Below the pieces are notes generated by a model that searched no databases, was not told the origin of the DNA, and worked only from the letters and a program-made list of their open reading frames with translations. 64,000 nt of DNA from Brettanomyces bruxellensis (Eukaryota; Ascomycota; Pichiomycetes; Pichiales; Pichiaceae), in NCBI RefSeq assembly GCF_011074885.1, contig NC_054689.1, positions 310,001 through 374,000 on the forward strand, given 5' to 3'. Below are positions 54,521 to 63,667 of the stretch, one piece after another. A program made the translations under genes and the position numbers. Numbering within the stretch: position 1 is the stretch's first letter; every line of letters begins with the position of its first letter.

Positions 54521-56062
54521 ATGAACAGAGACAATTTCGACTTGTCGGTGTACCTAGTGACGGATTCCACAATGATTCCTGAAGGTTCGACATTTATGGA
54601 CCAGGTGAAAAAAGCAATTGATAATGGTGCAACGTGCGTGCAATTGCGGGAGAAAAAGATTGAAACCAAGGACTTTATCGAGAGGGCAAGGGCAGTGAAG
54701 AAGTTAACGGATGCTGCGAAGATTCCTTTGATCATCAATGATCGATTAGATGTAGCATTGGCAGTTGGTGCCAGTCTCCACATAGGGCAAGACGATATGG
54801 ACGCAAAGGAGGCAAGAAAGCTACTGGGAGAGGACAAAATCATCGGTGTGTCAGTTTCGACACCCGAGGAGACCAAGAAGGCGATTGCAGACGGTGCCGA
54901 CTACGTTGGAATTGGACTATGCTTCAGCACACAAACCAAAGTGACACACAAGATTCCATGTGGTCCAAGAGGTGCCCAGCGGATACTCCGGGCGATATGC
55001 GAGTGCGAGTCTGATCTGAAGACATGCTTGATTGGTGGAATCAACCAGTCCAACGTGTCGAGGGTCCGGTACCAGTCCGGAATCCCAGATCGCAAATTAG
55101 ACGGTGTAGCAGTTGTTTCGTGCATTATGGCCCAGGAGGACGCAGCGAAAGCCACAATAGAGTTGGCCGGTGGCTGGAACGACACCCCAGCGTGGTGCCA
55201 GTCGATCCGGCGGCTTGATTTGGACCAGAAGGCACTTGTTGCTCGAGTCAGAGAGAAACACCCGATCATCCACCACATAACAAACAACGTGGTGAAAAAC
55301 TTCAGTGCCAACGTCACTCTTGCTGTCGGGGGCTCTCCAATTATGAGCGAGAGCAGCCCTGAGTTCGACGAGCTTGCGTCGTTCGACGGTGGCCTTGTTC
55401 TAAATGCAGGCGAGGCAACACCCGAAAACTTCAGCATGTTTATCGATGCGGCCCGGGCCTACAACAAGAACAACAAGCCGATCGTCTACGACCCGGTCGG
55501 ATGCCCGGCATCTGCTTACAGGGCAAACTTCACGCGGTCGATGCTTGTTGAGGGCTACTTTACCGTGATCAAGGGGAACCAGGATGAGATCATGACTGCT
55601 GCTGGAATGAGCCTCGGTGTCTCCGGTGGTTGCGACAGTGTCAGCAATGCGGAAACCAAAACTGTCCTTGGTATCGCCCAGAAGTTTGCACTTTCGACCC
55701 GGTCGGTTGTGGTCGTGACGGGGAAAACAGACATCATCGCAGACGGGATTTTCGACGGCCAGACGGATCTAGTTGACTGCGATGTGTCGAAGCAGAGAGT
55801 CGCTCTGATTGACGGTGGAAGTCCAATGATGGGATCCATAACGGGAACAGGTTGTTCTCTCGGCTCTGTTATCTGTTCGTTTGTGGCAGCCAATCGTGAA
55901 GATCCTTTCAAGGCTACTGTGGCAGCCTGTCGGTTTTACAAGGATGCTGGATCTGTTGCTGCCGAGCTTGCTCAGCATAAGGGGCCGGGCACTTTCCAGT
56001 ATTTGTTCCTGGATGCTTTGTACCAGTCGTCGATTGGCTCTGACTTGGTGTCTGAGTTTTAG
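54521..56062 (+). CDS. THI6: Bifunctional thiamine-phosphate synthase / hydroxyethylthiazole kinase
   Basis: It carries both late steps of thiamine synthesis: phosphorylation of hydroxyethylthiazole and its coupling with the pyrimidine diphosphate. 513 residues from ATG 54521 (S. cerevisiae 540); the frame opens 33 codons earlier at GTG. The ThiE domain (about 1-225) is a TIM barrel with VYLVTDSTM, CVQLREKK, PLIINDRLDVAL and the phosphate loop around LIGGINQSN. The ThiM domain (about 245-513) has PIIHHITNNVVKNFSANVTLAVGGSP (substrate loop), KGNQDEI and the catalytic Cys in ITGTGCSLGS. In its second half third-codon positions are richer in GC than in neighbours, a trend that continues into STH1. 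Confidence 0.97.
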   Translation: MNRDNFDLSVYLVTDSTMIPEGSTFMDQVKKAIDNGATCVQLREKKIETKDFIERARAVKKLTDAAKIPLIINDRLDVALAVGASLHIGQDDMDAKEARKLLGEDKIIGVSVSTPEETKKAIADGADYVGIGLCFSTQTKVTHKIPCGPRGAQRILRAICECESDLKTCLIGGINQSNVSRVRYQSGIPDRKLDGVAVVSCIMAQEDAAKATIELAGGWNDTPAWCQSIRRLDLDQKALVARVREKHPIIHHITNNVVKNFSANVTLAVGGSPIMSESSPEFDELASFDGGLVLNAGEATPENFSMFIDAARAYNKNNKPIVYDPVGCPASAYRANFTRSMLVEGYFTVIKGNQDEIMTAAGMSLGVSGGCDSVSNAETKTVLGIAQKFALSTRSVVVVTGKTDIIADGIFDGQTDLVDCDVSKQRVALIDGGSPMMGSITGTGCSLGSVICSFVAANREDPFKATVAACRFYKDAGSVAAELAQHKGPGTFQYLFLDALYQSSIGSDLVSEF

Positions 56063-56072
56063 TTTTACTTTT

Positions 56073-56140
56073 GGAGAGGTGAGGAGGAGAAGGGGGGAGG
56101 AGAAATGGAGGAGAAGAAAGGAGGAGGAGAGAAATGAAAG
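56073..56140 (+). repeat. Polypurine GGAGGA-rich tract
   Basis: Nearly uninterrupted purines (GAGG, GGAGG, GGGGGGAGG) begin within 12 bp of the THI6 stop codon. Such tracts can form triplexes or G-rich structures; here it would lie in the THI6 3' UTR. Confidence 0.8.
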
Positions 56141-56578
56141 GCTCAAGTGATGGATAGTAAATGTATTAGAACATGAATAAATATTGATTGATGATTCGAA
56201 TGTATGGTATGTAAAATTTAGGTTGCTGTTTTCAATGTTTCAATATCAAAAGTATGTAAATGCAGACCCTAGTCCATTGCTTTTCGAGATAATGAAAGCA
56301 TAGCAAACCTTGCTTCCAGAATAATCCACACAGGATGACGAGGATTACTAGAGGCTGGCTGCCATTGTAATAAGATAAAGCCTGCTTTCATATTCACCTG
56401 AAGCCAATTGGGATGGAAAAATAAACATTTTCTAATATTTGAAGTACTATATTTCAAATACGTATAGATGCTAACTTCCAGATACTATTTCGAATTACTT
56501 CCTTGTCGTGGATATAACTACTGAAGGCATTTTCCTCCAAGCTTTTTAGAAATTATACCTAGCTCTAAAACTCATTTT

Positions 56579-56770
56579 TGTTAAAGTTAGTGTTACCAGA
56601 TTTATATAGTATTTCGATATTAATTTTAGTATATAATAAAGAGTACGTATAATGATATACGAAGGGGAATATTTTCACTTTAAAGATGTAGTTCTCGTAT
56701 TAATAAGATGATATAACAATACCATCTTTTCCCACTTGAACTCTATTGTTTGAGAGCTTCATTGTCTTGA
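56579..56770 (+). repeat. Dispersed repeat, copy 2
   Basis: About 192 bp starting TGTTAAAGTTAGTG, in the same orientation as 25338-25531. The similarity stops sharply at both ends, with CATTTT to the left and AAGTTTC to the right. No target duplication seen. Confidence 0.85.
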
Positions 56771-57292
56771 AAGTTTCAAGAAACTCCGCGACCCTGCTAA
56801 AGCAAATAACCACCAAAAAGCCACTTCTATACAATTTGCCACCAGCTACCATTTCTCTTCCACAACAAATACGATGTCGCAAGCTTGAACGATACGCGAA
56901 AATGGAACGAACCGTTGACAACTTACAGCGGCTGAATTTTCTCAGTTTTGAGTTTTTTTAATTTTTTTTTTTTTGGCCCAGCAACTTTTGAGAGGCTTTT
57001 CGGCTTTTCGCACTGGCTTTAAGATTTAATTTTTTTTCTCCTTCCTTTTTTTCCTCCTGGCACACGTTTAAGACAACACTGGATTATTGTTTGCGATCTT
57101 CAAAACCATCTGAAAAATATCCGATCTGTGAGCATTTACGTGAACGGACTGAGTGCACGGAGTTTTGATCTTTCAAGAAACAAGGCGGCGCTGGAACGAA
57201 AACACGAATTAACCAGCGGTTTTTACAAGGGCAGTTGAATTTGTGTATTTTTATTTTCTTTATCGTGAAAAAAAGCACGGAAAGTTAGAGCG

Positions 57293-60200
57293 ATGTCTAC
57301 AGACCAGGGGGTTGCAGGGAGTGTGATTACTTCAGGCAACGGAGTGGCAAGTGGAGTGGCAAGTGGAATAGCGAATGGAGTGGCAAATAGAGTGGCAAAT
57401 GGTGTGGCAAATGGAGTGGGAGGAAATGAAATGGTTACTTCAGGAGTTATCTCTTCAGGAATGATTTCAGGAAATGGTACAACTACTTTGGGAAATGATA
57501 CAACCACTGCAGGAAACAGCATAGCAGGTCTGAAAGCAAGCCACGTGCCTCCGAAAGTGGAACCGATGAAAGTGGCCATGCCGGAATCTCCAGAGGCGTT
57601 GTTTGAATTACTTCGCAGGTACAGGGAGCTCGAAATGACACAAACGCACGAAAGCGAGAAGTTGGGGATTCTCAAAATGTTGCGGCGGGTGAACAAGATG
57701 CAGGAGGAGTATGAGGCGGCGTTGGCCGAGGAGGAGAGGCTTTGGGAGAGTAACAATGAAGATGTGGATGTTGAATTGCTCCGGGACCAGATTATTGGGC
57801 TGCAGCTGATGTCGAAGGACCTGGACCTGCCGGTGGGGCTGCAGTTTGAGTTCGGTGAGGAGGAGGAGAAGGGGAAGGAGGAAGAGAAAGATGAAAAAAA
57901 CAGGAAACTGCAAAATCAGATCGAAATTCCTCTGGACGACTACGAAGAAAAGGCAAAAAGACTGGGAATTGAGCCAAGAAGACCGCAGCCGGATCCGGCG
58001 GTAAATGCCGTCGGGACGAGCTTCTCGGAACAGCAGTTGTACACGAAGCTACAGGTGCGGTTAAACGAGTTGGAGCAGCTTCCTGGAAATATTGGATTTT
58101 ACGATTCGGGAAACATCTCGAACGATTTGGAACATGCAAACGATGAAGTGGTGCAAGGAGTTGATGAGGCGAAAGTGCGTGCACTGGTGGAGTTGAAGGG
58201 TTTGCGGCTTCTCCCATTTCAGAAATATTTGAGGAACAAGCTGGTGGTGAAAAGTGCCAGTCGAATAATGTATGAGGATGGGGAGTTGAACAAGTACGGA
58301 ATTTTCCGGATGTGGAAGCGCGGGTACTGTGTGCGTGCGAAGGAGAAGGTTGCGCAGACGGCGCTGCTTGCGGAGCGGCTCCATGCGGAGCAGCGCAAGG
58401 AGCAGCGGCGCGAGCAGCAGCGTAGCTGGCGGGCGCGAGTGCGCGAGATGGCGCAGGCGGTGTCCACGTGGCGCGCACAGGCGCAGCGGCGGCGGTCGGC
58501 GCGTGTTTCTCTTGGCAAGGCCGTGCACCACTTCCAGCAGCAGGCGGAGCGCGAGGAGGCACGGCGCAAGGAGCGCTTTGCCAAACAGCGTCTTCAGGCT
58601 TTGAAGTCGAACGATGAGGAGGCGTACATTAAGTTGTTGGACGAGACCAAGGACCAGCGCATTACGCATCTTTTGAAGCAGACGAACTCGTTTTTGGGGT
58701 CGCTTGCGACGGCAGTGCGGGTGCAGCAGCAGGAGTCACAGATGATGGAGAAGGAGGACAAGGGCGCAGCGGGCGCCGCGGGTGTGGATGGCGCAGTCGC
58801 GCAAGAGACGGGCGCTGGTGCGCATGGCGCTTCAGGCGCCTCTGGTGCTGCAGGCGCGCAGGACCCAGACACCATGGACTACTACGAGGTGGCACACCAT
58901 ATCAAGGAGGCCATTCTGCACCAGCCGTCGATTCTGGTCGGCGGCAAGCTCAAGGAGTACCAGCTGAGGGGTCTCGAGTGGATGGTTTCGCTTTATAACA
59001 ACCACCTAAACGGAATTCTCGCAGATGAAATGGGTCTTGGCAAGACGATCCAGTCGATTGCACTCGTGACGTACCTCATAGAGGCGAAGCAGGAGCCCGG
59101 GAAGTTCCTGATCATCGTGCCGTTGTCGACGATCACGAATTGGACGCTGGAGTTCGAGCGGTGGGCACCAAGTGTGAAAAAGATCGTTTACAAGGGCAGC
59201 CAGCAGCAGAGAAAGGCATTATCGTACGGAATCCGGGCAGGGGACTTCACGGTGCTGTTGACGACGTACGAGTACGTGATCCGGGACCGGAACATGTTGG
59301 CGAAGTTCCGGTGGGCGTACATGATCATCGATGAGGGCCACCGGTTGAAAAACACGCAGTCGAAGCTTTTCCAGACGCTCACGCAGTACTACCGGACGCG
59401 GAACCGGCTCATCTTGACGGGCACGCCGCTTCAGAACAGCCTCCCGGAGCTCTGGGCGTTGCTGAACTTCATCTTGCCGAAGGTGTTCAACTCGGTGAAG
59501 TCGTTTGACGAGTGGTTCAACACTCCGTTCGAGAACACGGGCCACCAGGAGCGGCTGGAGCTCTCGGAGGAGGAGAGCTTGTTGGTCATCCGGCGGTTGC
59601 ACAAGGTGCTCCGGCCGTTTCTCTTGCGGCGGCTCAAGAAGGACGTTGAGAAGGATTTGCCGGACAAAGTGGAGAAGGTGGTCAAGTGCAAGCTCTCGGC
59701 CTTGCAGGCACGTGTGTACAAGCAGCTTCTCGAGCACAACGCGTTGTTCGTGGGTGCACGGGTGCAGGGCCACCACCGGGCGGGTCTCCGGGGGCTAAAC
59801 AACAAGGTGATGCAGCTCCGCAAGATCTGCAACCACCCGTTTGTGTTTGAGGAGGTCGAGGATGCCGTCAACCCGGGCAGGCTGACCACGGACCTCATCT
59901 GGCGGAGCTCGGGCAAGTTCGAGTTGCTAGACCGCATCCTGCCCAAGCTCAAGGCCACCAACCACCGCACGTTGCTTTTCTTCCAGATGACGCAGGTCAT
60001 GGACATCATGGAGGACTTCTTGCGGCTCCGCGGGATCAAGTACCTCCGGTTGGACGGCTCAACGAAGGCCGACGACCGCCAGGCGATGCTCAAGCTGTTC
60101 AATGCACCGGACTCGGAGTACTTCTGCTTCTTGCTCTCGACCAGGGCCGGTGGTTTGGGGCTCAACTTGCAGACTGCGGACACGGTTGTGATTTTCGACA

Positions 60201-60844
60201 CGGACTGGAACCCGCACCAGGATCTACAGGCCCAGGACAGGGCCCACCGGATTGGCCAGAAGCACGAAGTGCGGATCTACAGGTTGATCACTGAGGACTC
60301 AGTTGAGGAGGTGATCCTCCAGAGAGCCCACCAGAAGTTGGACATCGACGGCAAGGTGATACAGGCGGGCCGGTTCGACAACAAGTCGAGTTCCGAGGAG
60401 CAGGAGGCGTTTTTACGCCGGATGATCGAGCAGGAGAAGAAAAAAGCCATGGAGCACGACACAGATGAGATGAACGACGACGAGATGAACGAGATCTTGG
60501 CCCGCAGCGACGCCGAGAAGGCACTATTCCGCAAGATGGACGACCAGAGGCACCAGGCCGAGAAGAACGACCCTCATCCGCGGCTCTTGGCGGACGACGA
60601 GCTTCCCGAGATATTCAAGAAGGACATGGCCAAGGAGCTCGAGCCCAAGCACGTCGAAGTTGGCCGCAGGCGGCACCTCAAGAAGGTCATTTACGATGAT
60701 GGGCTTACCGAGGACCAGTGGCTCCAGGCTCTGGACGATGACAACGACACTGTTGAGGCCGCGGCGATGCGGAAAAGGGCCTCTCTGAGAAAGAGGCGGG
60801 CCAGAAGGGGAGTGGGGATAAGAGAGGTAGTGAAAATGATGTAA
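57293..60844 (+). CDS. STH1: RSC chromatin-remodelling ATPase Sth1, main part (frame ends before the bromodomain)
   Basis: The SNF2-family motor of the RSC complex, which slides and ejects nucleosomes. This frame gives 1183 residues. It has an N-terminal Gly/Val/Asn repeat stretch (about 15-45), a helical pre-HSA region, an Arg/Ala-rich HSA-like helix (about 345-430), the helicase lobes (about 545-1050) with ADEMGLGKTIQ, DEGH, LTGTPLQNSLPELW, STRAGGLGLNL and QAQDRAHRIGQ, and a SnAC region (KKVIYDDGLTEDQWLQALDDDNDT). After MRKRASLRKRRARRG the frame runs into unlikely sequence and stops at 60842-60844. The missing bromodomain is found in another frame just downstream. The combined length (about 1350) equals S. 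cerevisiae Sth1 (1359) and is too short for Snf2. Its GC is far above that of its neighbours. Confidence 0.93.
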   Translation: MSTDQGVAGSVITSGNGVASGVASGIANGVANRVANGVANGVGGNEMVTSGVISSGMISGNGTTTLGNDTTTAGNSIAGLKASHVPPKVEPMKVAMPESPEALFELLRRYRELEMTQTHESEKLGILKMLRRVNKMQEEYEAALAEEERLWESNNEDVDVELLRDQIIGLQLMSKDLDLPVGLQFEFGEEEEKGKEEEKDEKNRKLQNQIEIPLDDYEEKAKRLGIEPRRPQPDPAVNAVGTSFSEQQLYTKLQVRLNELEQLPGNIGFYDSGNISNDLEHANDEVVQGVDEAKVRALVELKGLRLLPFQKYLRNKLVVKSASRIMYEDGELNKYGIFRMWKRGYCVRAKEKVAQTALLAERLHAEQRKEQRREQQRSWRARVREMAQAVSTWRAQAQRRRSARVSLGKAVHHFQQQAEREEARRKERFAKQRLQALKSNDEEAYIKLLDETKDQRITHLLKQTNSFLGSLATAVRVQQQESQMMEKEDKGAAGAAGVDGAVAQETGAGAHGASGASGAAGAQDPDTMDYYEVAHHIKEAILHQPSILVGGKLKEYQLRGLEWMVSLYNNHLNGILADEMGLGKTIQSIALVTYLIEAKQEPGKFLIIVPLSTITNWTLEFERWAPSVKKIVYKGSQQQRKALSYGIRAGDFTVLLTTYEYVIRDRNMLAKFRWAYMIIDEGHRLKNTQSKLFQTLTQYYRTRNRLILTGTPLQNSLPELWALLNFILPKVFNSVKSFDEWFNTPFENTGHQERLELSEEESLLVIRRLHKVLRPFLLRRLKKDVEKDLPDKVEKVVKCKLSALQARVYKQLLEHNALFVGARVQGHHRAGLRGLNNKVMQLRKICNHPFVFEEVEDAVNPGRLTTDLIWRSSGKFELLDRILPKLKATNHRTLLFFQMTQVMDIMEDFLRLRGIKYLRLDGSTKADDRQAMLKLFNAPDSEYFCFLLSTRAGGLGLNLQTADTVVIFDTDWNPHQDLQAQDRAHRIGQKHEVRIYRLITEDSVEEVILQRAHQKLDIDGKVIQAGRFDNKSSSEEQEAFLRRMIEQEKKKAMEHDTDEMNDDEMNEILARSDAEKALFRKMDDQRHQAEKNDPHPRLLADDELPEIFKKDMAKELEPKHVEVGRRRHLKKVIYDDGLTEDQWLQALDDDNDTVEAAAMRKRASLRKRRARRGVGIREVVKMM

Positions 60845-61338
60845 GTGGTACTGAGAATGAGTCTGGGGAGTCTGATAATGATTCTGAACCTTCTGGGCAT
60901 TCTGATTACGATTCAGACTCCAGCGAATACCACCCACCCTCAAAACGCAGAAGAACTGCAAGCAGGTCTCCATCCGTTCCCCAAGACCAGTTTGTCGACC
61001 TCGGCCTGCAACTCATCAAGCAGCTGCGTGAACTGACGGACGATTCCGGCCGCAAACTTGCCACGCTGTTCAACACTCTTCCCTCCAGGCGGCTCTATCC
61101 GGATTACTACCAGATAATCCACCATCCGGTGGCCTTCCGCCAGTTGAAACACAAATTGGCAGCCGACCAGTACGCCGACTACCACGATTTCCGCCACGAC
61201 TTGCTCACCATGTTTGCCAACGCAAAGTTGTATAACCAGGAGGGCTCGCTGGTTTACCAGGATGCCCAAACGATGGAGAAATACTCCTTGGAGAAGTTGG
61301 CCAAGATCGAGTCCCGGCTTGGTGTGCACGCGGACTGA
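60757..61338 (+). CDS. STH1: Sth1 C-terminal part with bromodomain, in a shifted frame
   Basis: This frame, -1 relative to the main STH1 frame, is open from 60757 (after a TGA at 60754) to TGA at 61336-61338. It first encodes an acidic Ser/Glu/Gly linker (about residues 10-70, e.g. GSENDVSGTENESGESDN) and then a bromodomain with RRLYPDYYQIIHHPVAF and NAKLYNQEGS, which supplies the acetyl-lysine-binding Asn. This is the expected C-terminus of Sth1. No ATG suits an independent gene. A one-base indel in the assembly, a real frameshift mutation or a special decoding event would explain the break; the switch must lie between about 60757 and 60842. Confidence 0.85.
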   Translation, partial: GRGDAEKGLSEKEAGQKGSGDKRGSENDVSGTENESGESDNDSEPSGHSDYDSDSSEYHPPSKRRRTASRSPSVPQDQFVDLGLQLIKQLRELTDDSGRKLATLFNTLPSRRLYPDYYQIIHHPVAFRQLKHKLAADQYADYHDFRHDLLTMFANAKLYNQEGSLVYQDAQTMEKYSLEKLAKIESRLGVHAD

Positions 61339-62477
61339 GGCTTTGTACTTTTAGTTGCTTTAATATGTATTATGCACACGGCTATAGCTGTTGTGGTTTT
61401 TGTGCTGCTTTAACTGCGTGGTACAGCTAAGATTTTGTTTGATATACACCTTTAAATGTTGTATTCATCTTTAATGTTTTTTTAATATTGTATACACCTT
61501 TACTGTTCTGTTTAAGTGTTGTGTCTACAAGTTACATCCATATACCTCACATCTCTTAAATCAGGGCCTTTCCCTTAAAACGGTATTCTCAACATATATC
61601 TGTACTTAAATCAAGTACCGTCAAGTATTGAACATACCTTCTATTTCCATTTAAAGCAGCCTTCCAACTGTTGTATCTACATTAAGTCTTGTATTTCATT
61701 TAACACAATTCTTTACATTGTATCAGTCTTACCATTAAAGTATGTATCTACATTTTTATCTTATATATAATTATGTGTCTACACTTAAATCATTAATCAT
61801 TCATTTACATTCAAGCTGGATATATACACTGTAAGCAGCTACATACATACCTCCAAGTTGCTAAGCATATACCACTAGTAGCTAGTATTTACATTTCAAC
61901 TAAATACAAGCCAAGTCCACTTATTTCAAAATAGTATGTGCTGACCAACACATTTTCAACCACACTTTTCATTTAATGTGTCTTCCAGGTAGCTACATTT
62001 GGAGAATACATCTCAAGCTTACTTACTTGAAGGTGATATATCTACCTAGGAAAGCTACATTAACCCTAATGTACCCATTTCAAGAAGTTAAATACACAAT
62101 ACCCATTTCAAATGGTTCTGCAACACTTTATTGTGAACCAGGGCATCTCACACTATTTCAATATCAAAGTGTATATCTAATTGTATAGACATCATCCCAA
62201 TATCAAATGAATTTACCCGACATCTCCTGGTGCTTTATACCATGGCATCATATCGTTACCATTAGTGCCTACCTTCAAATATTCCAAGTCAATGTTCAAA
62301 ATGTACACTTATTTCAGTGCACAATGCAATAGATAAAACCAAAACTGCTATGCTAAGTCCTAGAAGTCTCACTCAAAGAATCGTTCAACAACATTCCCAA
62401 TCTGCTAGTTAACAACACCAGCACCTCCAAACTCACCCTAAACGTGTCTACCACTATTTCAGCAATAGTACCAGCTG
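61339..62477. other. G-poor convergent intergenic region STH1 / FIT gene
   Basis: 1.1 kb between convergent genes. The plus strand is strikingly poor in G and rich in C, T and A from about 61500, with recurring CATTTAA and ATTTCAA words. No reading frame of note. It could be degenerate repeat sequence. Confidence 0.5.
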
Positions 62478-63347
62478 TTACTTCAAGATATTAAAATAAT
62501 CCCTGAACCGAAAGTAAACAACATACGATGGAGCCAAACCACAGGCTAATCCAACTATCTTCTCCGGTACAGTGTGGTAAAATACAGCCGTTATGGAAAA
62601 CATTGCCATCCATATCAAGACAACCGCACAAACCATAATTAAGATAACTTTGTAAGCAATAGACGAAACGTTATGCTGCGTGTTCAATACTCCCTCGAGT
62701 CTGTTTCTCAAATGAACTTTCCTCACTATGAGTAGTTCAAAGATCGAAACAGTGCTGAAGCAGCTCAAAATCAACGAATGCCCACTAAGCTTGACACCGC
62801 CAACCCAAGTGTTATCATCATCTGCCAAACATTGATGATAACTAAGCGATCCGTTTCCATTCGAACATTTACCGCCGGTAAATTTCAAAAACCATCCGAA
62901 AATCGAATCACCGAAAAACCAGACTATCAAGATGTTGATCCAGGCAAACACCAGTACAAGTTTCAGCACCTGCTTTGCCAAAACTTGCTTCTTAGTAGTT
63001 GTTGCTCGCAGATCACGTTCAGTCACAGGAAGTAATGAAGCCGAGTCTGAATACTTAATAGTCTCTGATTTAAAAAACAATAGGTATGCTGTGATGATAC
63101 TGAATTCTAGTGCGAAAAGCTGAAACGAATGACCCGCAAAGTATCGATTTAACACACCCTTCCGGCTGATAAGTGGCATGTTGATGAGATTTAAATCCAA
63201 TCCTACCACCCACAAAATGAATCGTACCACAAGACCAACTATTAGAATACATGGGAAAATAAGCATAATGCCCAGATCCCGGCGATCCTTGACAACATCG
63301 AACCATCTTGCAAAGGAGGCAAGTATGCCTCTAGCAGGAACAAGCAT
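62478..63347 (-). CDS. YFT2: FIT-family ER protein (Yft2/Scs3-type acyl-CoA diphosphatase)
   Basis: An ER membrane protein of the fat-storage-inducing family, needed for normal ER phospholipid balance and lipid-droplet budding; family members cleave acyl-CoA. 289 residues with about six hydrophobic segments. The two family histidines are visible: SGHSLIL (His190) and FYHTVPEKIVG (His258), matching the catalytic pair of human FIT2. The length fits S. cerevisiae Yft2 (274) better than Scs3 (380), but the two paralogues cannot be separated safely. A composite CACGTGACTCA lies 138 bp upstream of the ATG at 63347. Confidence 0.87.
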   Translation of the reverse strand: MLVPARGILASFARWFDVVKDRRDLGIMLIFPCILIVGLVVRFILWVVGLDLNLINMPLISRKGVLNRYFAGHSFQLFALEFSIITAYLLFFKSETIKYSDSASLLPVTERDLRATTTKKQVLAKQVLKLVLVFAWINILIVWFFGDSIFGWFLKFTGGKCSNGNGSLSYHQCLADDDNTWVGGVKLSGHSLILSCFSTVSIFELLIVRKVHLRNRLEGVLNTQHNVSSIAYKVILIMVCAVVLIWMAMFSITAVFYHTVPEKIVGLACGLAPSYVVYFRFRDYFNILK

Positions 63348-63667
63348 TCAAAGGTACCTGACTATTGTTGAATGACGTGTTTACAGAAATTTATGAGTGA
63401 TTACAACAAAGTTACTAGTGACATTCTCGCTGATTTTAAACAATCACATACATTTTTTTATATTACTATGCGCGACGTACTGAACACGTGACTCAAATTT
63501 GCCAGATAGATATGATTTGCCAGCTGGATAGGATAGGATAATACAGATACGGTAAATTCAGTTTTTAGTCATTTATTCCTCTCCGAAAACAAACCAGAAT
63601 GTAATTAAGAGGGTATAGAATCTAGAGAGGGAAAAAAGGGAGATCCCACCAAAAAATAAGAATCCAG
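63348..63667. other. Promoter region of the FIT-family gene
   Basis: Holds the composite Cbf1/Gcn4-type site and a repeated GGATA stretch (about 63529-63540). Otherwise AT-rich. Confidence 0.55.
63485..63495 (+). promoter_or_regulatory. Overlapping CACGTGA and TGACTCA sites
   Basis: CACGTGACTCA contains a Cbf1-type E-box (63485-63491) fused to a perfect Gcn4 site (63489-63495). It lies 138 bp upstream of the FIT gene, and is also just downstream of the truncated gene at the right edge. Confidence 0.6.

Larger units (their letters stand above)
56063..57292. other. Intergenic region THI6-STH1
   Basis: It contains a GGAGGA polypurine tract just after THI6 (56073-56140), dispersed repeat copy 2 (56579-56770) and T-rich runs before STH1 (about 56956-57055). 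Small frames here are not credible genes. Confidence 0.6.

Noticed and set aside
57792..60201. Long antisense frames inside STH1 (up to 256 codons)
   Set aside because: They mirror GC-rich codon use of the sense gene, and their Ala/Pro/Arg-rich translations have no domains.
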